Shown: piece after piece, positions 49,131 to 64,000 of the stretch
How positions within the stretch are numbered: the stretch's first letter is position 1
Layout: each line of letters opens with the position of its first letter
Source of the DNA: Membranipora membranacea
Taxonomy: Eukaryota; Bryozoa; Gymnolaemata; Cheilostomatida; Membraniporidae
Assembly: GCA_914767715.1 (NCBI GenBank)
Contig: OU612075.1
Location: 6,448,001 to 6,512,000, forward strand
Direction: 5' to 3'
DNA length: 64,000 nucleotides
Program-made: the position numbers and the translations under genes
The notes under the pieces: model-generated
What the model saw: the letters and a program-made list of their open reading frames with translations, nothing else
Database searches by the model: none
Told to the model about the DNA's origin: nothing

Positions 49131-51075
49131 TTAACTTTGCTTCGTGTGCTTCGAGCCAGTCATGCAGCTCTTTTGTTCACAGGAATTTACCCACAACTAT
49201 GAGCCAATGGAACCAGACATCTTCATATCCTCAAAACTTTATCAAGGATGAATTTTTGATCTCAAATGACCACCTCCTTGACAAGATAAGAGTATACGAA
49301 AGTTTGTTATTGCTATTGGAATTTTTCGGACACAAAATACTACAATTTAAAATCAATTATCACATTTTTCAAATCGTGTTATCCCTCGGGTAAATATTTT
49401 GGTATTTGTAGATTACAGTGTTGTGGTTGGTAGTTTTTCCTGTCTATTCAGGGGATTATGATGGATTGGTGGCTAGACTGGTGGCCACTAATAACTGGTA
49501 CCTGCCTTGACCCTCAAATGGTAATAACTGTTAACATACCCTGCTATCAAGGATAATAATAGCCTGGGCGGGTTGTTGGGTAGGGTGGGGACAGCCCGAC
49601 CCGACAGCATGCCAAGGCAAGGATAATGGGCTAACACCCTCAAACCGTTGTTCCTGATGTGGTGTGGATTTAAAGCTACTTTGAGGAATTTTGAATATGA
49701 AAACGATGTAAGACCATCTTCTATTTAGATTTTACATTCTAGAAGATTTAACATACTTTTTAGAAGTTTGTTAAATAACACAAGACGGTTTAACCAGGAT
49801 GTTGATGTAAGATGATTTTGTTGCAAAAAAGTGTCACTTTCTTTGAATTCAGGTTTATTATTGCTACCGTTTATCAGCCATCCCTCACATAGCTGTATAG
49901 GTGGGCTTACCTCTTTTGTCCCTCACATATTGATGAGTCAAACTCAGGCTCAGACAAATCTGGCCATTGACTCGGCGAGTTGCTCAAATTGCACTCATTT
50001 AATTTTGGGAGGGGCGTTTTCTCTTCAGACCGACATAACAAAGGCAAAAGCATGTAAAACAATGTCAGCCAGAAATTGTGTCATCGTTGTTTTTTCCGTC
50101 TCCCTGCATCCTCTGCACCAGGAGTTATGGAGAGGGTGACAGACTGGAATTTGTTGTCTCACCAGAGACTATTGATACCTATAGTTTGGAGACACTGGCA
50201 GTGCATTCGTCTGTCACGATGGAAAGCCCCATACTGCTTTAGCACAGATTGTACTAATGCTGCATTATCAATAACTCGCTAATTGATATACCCACATTTA
50301 TATTTAAAATAATTAAATTATTAATTATTGACATGGCAAGTTCACGGACAGCACCCTGCTGGTCAGCACATCTCGTCACAGCATGGTGTATTAGGTATAG
50401 GCAGCATTAGCTCGGCGGCTAAGAGAAGAGAATCAGTTATGATGTTTAGAATTAACGTTAATTACGTTGTGCAAGGGGCAAGGCTAGACATTGCTATCAG
50501 ATATAGGAAGTGTATAGATGGATGTTCCGGTTAAAATGGACCATCAATACTGGCTGGCATGTGTAATATCGTTGTTGGTGGTGGTAGGTTTAATGGCTTT
50601 ATGGGTGGTAAGAGAGCATGTCATCATTGACCGTACACTAACTTCAGTCCCGTAACCTGAGATCACGAGGTACCTGGAATTAGCTAGGCTCATAACCACA
50701 TAACTCAATGATGATTTTCATATTTCTACCACACGAGCACACCTGTTGAGGGAAAATCATTTTGGCTGAGAAACTTATGAACTATGGTGGCTAAATTCCC
50801 ACCACACAAGTCCAAATCAATTATCGTAACTCTTCCTATTCGAATGCGCAAAAGCCACTAATTTTAATGTAAAGACACATTAAAAAAATTAAACAGACCC
50901 AAAGTAGATTGAGTTACAAACATGATGCGGTCAATCAACGTGACAAAAGCTTTCAAGTTTTATAGTGAGGAAAGTATACATTGAGATTGCCTCATAAATC
51001 GTCGTTAATGAGGTAACAACCATTAGAACCACAACCAGAAACAGCAATGACTCACATTAACACGTATATAATGTT

Positions 51076-51127
51076 ACCTGCCTTCGAGTGTCAGATTAAA
51101 TGACCTGCCTTCGCTTGTCAGATTAAA
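51076..51127. repeat. Tandem pair of 27-bp units
   Basis: ACCTGCCTTCG followed by TGTCAGATTAAAT occurs twice in direct succession. Confidence 0.85.
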
Positions 51128-53097
51128 TAAGAAGGCGTTTATTGTTGTAGGTGATAAAAAAAATAATCTAATTTATAAAAAAATTTTCTTACCATAATTT
51201 ATGTTCATAATGTTTTTGGAAAATTCTTGATGGCCATAAGCTGGCAGAATGAAAAATTTGGCTTTGTCCTCAGTTTATTAGGTGTTGCTATTATTTAGAC
51301 ACCTTTGCTAGAGATAAAAAGACGAATTTGTCAAAATTTTATATTTATTGCATAATAGTAATAATTGATTTGGGAGGGCCCTAGACATGAAGGAGGCAAA
51401 GCAACAGTTTCACACCATAACCTTAGAAAAAAAGGAGAAACGAACCAGACATTGTTACAAAAAAGTCTGCCATTTTCTTTGAGGTTGAAAGGGAGGAAGG
51501 GTTTACCATCTTGGTGATAAAGTGGCAATCAAACTTGTTTTTTTTGGGTATCATGACATACCAACGGACTCATTCTTATGAAGATGAAGAATATGTCTTT
51601 GTGCAGAATATACATTTGCATTCGAAATGACTTACAGGTCGGTAAGTCAATACAAAACAATTAGAAATTTGTCAAAATTATGTTATTATAAACCCAAATC
51701 TGTTTCCCTCAATCTATATTATTACAGGTAAAAATGTTTGATGATCTCTTTGATCGTGATCGCTTGATGCCCTGAAAGATGGAGAGAGCGTGCCTCGATA
51801 TTTTTGCCGCGATGTATCCCCAGGATTTCAACCTCATAACACGAAAAAAGATGGAAACGGACATGACAAGCAAAAATTACCAATATCCGCGTACGAGAAT
51901 TACATGGTGTGGATATGCTGTTACAAAACAAGACTGTTAACTGTGAAATATATCGTACTGCATGTGCATTTTGAGTTCATCAGCTTCTCAAAAACATCAT
52001 AATATGTTGTTGTTCAGTAGATGATGCACTATTAAACTGTTTAAATCGTTTTCCAGTGATATATGATCTAACGTTTCTTTGATCTTCAGCAAGATAAAAT
52101 AGATTATATATTTCAATTATTTTAAATGACATATATTGAGAGAAACATAAATAGACTAGCTAACGTAACAATAAGTATTAGAAAGAAACACAGATCTCGT
52201 CAAAGCAGGCAGTACCGATAACAATACAAGTGGATGGAAGCTATTTTCTTTTTTTATATAAATACCACCTAAAACTTTTATAGAAATTAATTTTAAATGA
52301 CATCATGATCTATTTCGATTCGAAGGAAAATGAAAATTATCAGATGAGGGTAGAAATAAGGAGAATCAGTGTGATATGCCAGGTGCAATGTAAATTTTTT
52401 TTAGGAATTTTAAATATTTAAATTTTATTTAAGCCGCCAGGGAAAAAATTTTAACAAGAAATATATTACAAGCTGTACACATCAGCTATTTTCTGCAAAA
52501 AAAAACCAAAATTATTATCTTCCATGGCCAGAAAAGAGTTGTTCAGATTTGGATCATAACTGAGCAGTAGGGTGCAATAAATACCAGTAGTTAGCAGGGG
52601 AAAGAGCACACAACCCCAAAGTTTAATTTCCACACAAAAAAAATTGAGCTCAATGGTAGTAATTATGTCCATAAATTTTATAGTAAAACATTGAATAACT
52701 AACAAACATTTGGAGTAATCTCAAAATCAGAGCACTGTAGCTTAGCTCATTTTGACGGTTGATAAGCTAGCTTGAATTTATAGCCATATTGAATCGAACT
52801 CTGAACTGTCTTAAATACAACCGAGAATTTCAAGATTCCAGTGGCCTACCATGGGAATTTAGTCCAGCAATGAATGAATTGTTACCCTGCCAACAGGCCG
52901 ATACACAGCGGCACCATTGATTGCAGTCATTATGAGCTAGGTTGGTGATTGCTGACTTTTGGGGGTTGGATTTAAGGGTAACAAGATCAGCATGCGCAGC
53001 GGGAGCCTCCCTCCTCTTGACTCGGAGGTTCCTCTGGTCGTAATGTGACATCGATCATATCTGGGTCTTTGTTTTCTGTGTCCATTCCTGGTAAAGC

Positions 53098-53205
53098 TCC
53101 AGCCACAACTCGGAAAAGCTGTAATATAGAAAATTGACTGTATCAACAGGTGACTTGAACATGGGACAAAAAGCTTGGGCCACAACTCGGAAAAGCTGCA
53201 AAATT
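53098..53205. repeat. Direct repeat, spacing about 78 bp
   Basis: GCCACAACTCGGAAAAGCTG is followed by AA-rich sequence at 53103 and again at 53180. Confidence 0.75.
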
Positions 53206-53235
53206 GTAAGAATGAAAATTGAATCTATGCTTGAT

Positions 53236-53439
53236 AAAATAAACAAACTTTGATCAAAAAATACAGTTGATGAGTGCAGACCATCTGATAGTGTGTTACC
53301 CATATGACCAGATTGTGAATGAACTAAAATAGGCACATACACGCAGGTGCTTGCATGGGCCTGTTATTGATATGGGAGCCTGACGAACTTTTGACAGCAA
53401 AACAACACAAGTGAGGAAGGTAAGCTCCAACTTTTATTC
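53236..53439 (+). repeat. 190-bp dispersed repeat, copy 2
   Basis: Collinear with 48942-49130 through the terminal CTTTTATTC. It has a small insertion near 53363-53385 (TTATTGATATGGGAGCC). Confidence 0.8.
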
Positions 53440-54539
53440 AGAATGTGATGTTAAATTTTTGACTTGAACTTTGTGAGCAAGTGGTTGATTTGTATCAATT
53501 CAATTATGTAGCTAAAATGATAAAGTCTTTAGATTTCTCGGGGAAGCTCACTTGACGGAAACATTGGGACCAAAGAAATACTTCCGACGAGAAGGACCAC
53601 ACCAGGAATATTTTTATTTTGGTTAGCTCTGGAATTTTTCTCTTAAAGCAGAATAAATCCGCAGATTTAGGGTGATTAGGTGCACCAGGTATACCAGAAT
53701 TAGAGTTCTGTAGGTGAGAACAATTAGCCATTTGTCAAAGACTAAAGACCTTGTGGGAACCAACAAATGAGGGGGCACCTGTCGACAGGTTACACGAGGC
53801 TACAGCGAGTTAAGGACGCGGATATATCTTGTATAAGGATAGACATATTTTAATTCTATTAAAAATAGTAAATTAAAATCCGCGTTCTTTTATGAATGGA
53901 ATCAATATCTGATCTGCTTTTAGATATTTTTACGACTGGATATTTGAAGTTTGGAGCTGAAAAGTGACTGATCACTTCCACATTTAATGTAGATCACTTG
54001 AAAGTCTGCCAAGACTTTAATGATACAACATAAATATTTTGCAGCTTGTAAACTTTCACAGTCTCATACTTAATGGTACTTTTACCATTAAATTAGAAAT
54101 TAATGTACTCATTTCAAACCTATGACGTTTTTAAAGGAATTATAATTTTAAGATTAGTCAAATTTTAAGCTTAGTCAGGCAATTCACAAGGTTTGAATCA
54201 TAACAAACACACATATTTCCGAAAACCACAGCCCTAAATATACATCTTATTATAATTAGTCACTTGAGTGCACCCACCACCCTCCCTGTGGTTTGAGAAC
54301 CAATAAAATTTAGTCAACTACACACCCTGGTTAGTTTCAAACGGATTCTTATTTGGCTAATCCTCCTGAGATATGTAATTTTGCATCTTTTGGGGTTCCT
54401 GTTTTTAAAGTATCCGGGTTCGAAAGTTCTGTGTCCAGTTCATTGATCAAAGTGTAGTGACCAGCGACCAAGGACGAATTCTCAGACTGTTGTTTTTGAT
54501 GAAGAACCAGCATTAACTTGGAGTTATCATAAAGCAGTT

Positions 54540-54990
54540 AATAAAGAGATAACTCTAGCTTAGCTTAGGGGAGTAAATATTAGCTAGAGTTTATTTTAGC
54601 TAGCTCAATGTCGGGCAACACTAAATATAAACTAGCTGAGGTTGAAGTCTCTATAGAGTAGGCCTATAGAGGATGAGTAAATGTTGGCTAGCCTTAATAT
54701 TAGCTATTTCAAGAGCCTGCCATATGGCGAAACTTTCCTCCTACAAAAAACTTTGCTCCTCTACAGTAGATGGATAATACTATACCATACAAATTGAATA
54801 CCCTAGAGGGGTACAGTATTGATGAGAGGAAAAGTTTGCCATTTTACCGCGACTTGAAATAGCTGAATTTATGTCTAGCTTACATTTGATCAATTTCATA
54901 ACTCAGAAGCTAGCTAAAGTTTTGCTAGCTAACATAACATTGTACCGAGCTAGCGAAACTCAACTCTGGCTTATATTAACTTCTCTAAGA
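54540..54990. repeat. Large TAGCTAG-rich foldback element (about 450 bp)
   Basis: Nested inverted repeats: AGCTATTTCAAG (54702-54713) with CTTGAAATAGCT (54853-54864), ATGGC.AAACTTT inside them, and an inner AATACT.TACC pair. Outside them, AGAGTT..TTTT/CGCTAGCTC blocks are inverted as well. GAGTAAAT.TTAGCTAG occurs twice in the left arm. No ORF of note. A foldback MITE is the best reading; the outer limits are approximate. Confidence 0.6.
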
Positions 54991-56157
54991 TATACAGCCA
55001 GCCTGATTTTAAGGGAAAGAGAGAGTGAGAGTACTAAAATGTAATATACCTACAAATGGAATTATTGGAATTCTTATTCTCATTTATTTTTATAGGTGAT
55101 GTAGCATCATAAACATCTCTCATTACAGCCACCCAAATAATTAAACATTCTATTTGACGTCAATCTCACAGCCAATTTACGCTTTACTCATTTAGTTAGG
55201 GCGGATATTTGCAATTGCATCTGAAATACAATAGACAAAGTTTTAAAGTTTTTTGCTCAACTTGGGTGAGGTTCGTTTATTTAACTTGTAACAGGTATGG
55301 AAAGTGATGGAAGGATGCTGCCATGATTTGCGTCTTTTACTCAATCATTCTCAGAGACGAGAACACAGCAATAGGTATTTTTACACTTGTGTTTGTGGAA
55401 TTTAGGTATTTATTGAGCTAGGATGGGGCCATACTATCATCAAAGAAATCATAAATTTTCGACAAACTCATCCCTGTGTTCACCTACGATATGAAATGAA
55501 AAGATCCGATGAAGCACCTACTTAATATCGGTATAGTAAGATGTACGAAATGATATTATTAACAATAAAAGTACAATATATTATCTTGGGTGGTGTATAA
55601 CAGACACGTATGTAGATAAATATGCAACAAATTTGATGTTTACACATGGGCCTTCACCATTTCATTTACAGTCCTCCTTGTGAAGATGTTTTGAACAGAA
55701 TTTTAATGTTGATACACACACAACTATATACAGTAAATGTTCATGGTTGTCAATGTACAACTTAAACTCGAATAAATAGATGTTTCTTAACTCAGTGCGC
55801 TAGTACAGATTATTGCTTGTTGAGTTATGCCCCTTTAGACACTGTCCAACATGGTAACATAACTTCAAATATGTCTCTTCGCAGTCAACTGTCATGCATG
55901 TCTGGTCTAAAATCCATCTCATATGGCGCAGCGTAACTCGCAACTTAATGTACATTTCAATAATTATAGCAACTTGTCATGGACAGTATTAAATTAAATG
56001 GGATGACTTGGCAGTCGCTATCTTGAGATTTTTTGTTATTCAGTTCAAAGTCTCAGAAAAAGATGTAGTTCATCTCAGACAGTCCAGAGATTTATCTCAG
56101 ACTAATGCTGTGACTGTGGAAGGTGATTGAGAAGCTGAAATCTGCAGACAAAAAATA

Positions 56158-63867
<7,710 letters not shown>

Positions 63868-64000
63868 CTTATCTTATGTGTGAGAGGCTGTTAGAATATG
63901 AGATTGGTTACAATTGAACAACAGTAGAGTAAATGATTTAATTTTTTTGTACTCTGCTCTTCTTTCTAACAAACTTTTTTCTTAACCGGATGTTGTCACT
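63868..64000 (-). other. Sequence upstream of the Rab6 start codon
   Basis: Probably the end of a 5' UTR intron and a short untranslated leader: minus-strand ATTCTAACAG lies about 25 bases before the ATG. No TATA box or initiator is visible. Confidence 0.35.

Larger units (their letters stand above)
38911..55400. other. Gene-poor 16-kb interval between the oxygenase-like and Rab6 genes
   Basis: No exon recognised. ORFs at 47975-48259 (-), 49831-50139 (+) and 50328-50534 (+) lack recognisable domains or convincing splice sites. It holds a diverged tandem repeat, a G-loop hairpin, a hAT-type MITE, two CAG/CTG-ended elements, a duplicated 190-bp repeat and a large foldback. An 11-C run lies at 46616-46626. 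I see nothing distinctive in most of 39960-41200, 44820-47000 and 49150-51050. Confidence 0.5.

Noticed and set aside
50328-50534. Gln/His-rich ORF (HPAGQHISSQHG) resembling a transcription-factor exon
   Set aside because: No polypyrimidine tract or clear splice sites, and the frame soon loses this character.
53777-53790. 14-bp perfect palindrome ACCTGTCGACAGGT
   Set aside because: A few palindromes of this length are expected in 64 kb; a similar one (ACTTGTCGACAAGT) lies near 31126.

Overview
The window is about 64 kb of AT-rich, intron-rich animal DNA, most likely from an invertebrate. Supporting this are GT-AG introns of roughly 0.2-2 kb, a metazoan Rab6 gene, a TATA/initiator core promoter, AATAAA polyadenylation signals, tRNA-like (SINE-type) repeats and many small inverted-repeat elements. 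I cannot name the phylum from the sequence alone. No prokaryotic, organellar, viral or CRISPR feature was seen.

Three genes can be supported. (1) On the + strand, exons at 5980-6051, 7565-7737 and 8713-8811 join in phase and encode the arginine/serine-rich C-terminus of an SR-type splicing protein; its 5' exons were not found. (2) On the + strand, 36887-38353 is a complete three-exon gene for a 315-residue 2-oxoglutarate/Fe(II)-oxygenase-like protein. It has a clear promoter (inverted CCAAT, GC box, TATA, Inr) and a 3' UTR with two Pumilio-type sites and two AU-rich clusters. Its expected first iron-binding histidine is an arginine. (3) On the - strand, six exons from 63867 down to 56158 encode a complete 206-residue Rab6 GTPase with an unusual C-terminal exon.

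The remainder (1-5979, 8812-36700 and 38911-55400) has no exon I can defend; the scattered 60-120 codon ORFs are about what chance gives at this base composition. These stretches and the Rab6 introns are packed with small repeats. They include a family of four CAG...CTG-ended elements of 219-262 bp; a clear hAT-type MITE with an 8-bp target duplication; foldback elements of 100-450 bp; a 36-46 bp palindrome family (three copies); hairpins with G- or C-tract loops; tandem duplications with units of 14-340 bp; and a 17-bp sequence found at four sites, three of them between 7-8 bp direct repeats.

The genes show no shared pathway. The best candidates for something undescribed are the ultra-short insertion-like family, the G/C-tract-loop hairpins (one apparently a 60-bp insertion with a 7-bp duplication), and the oxygenase-like gene with an altered metal-binding triad under promoter and 3' UTR signals typical of tightly regulated transcripts.
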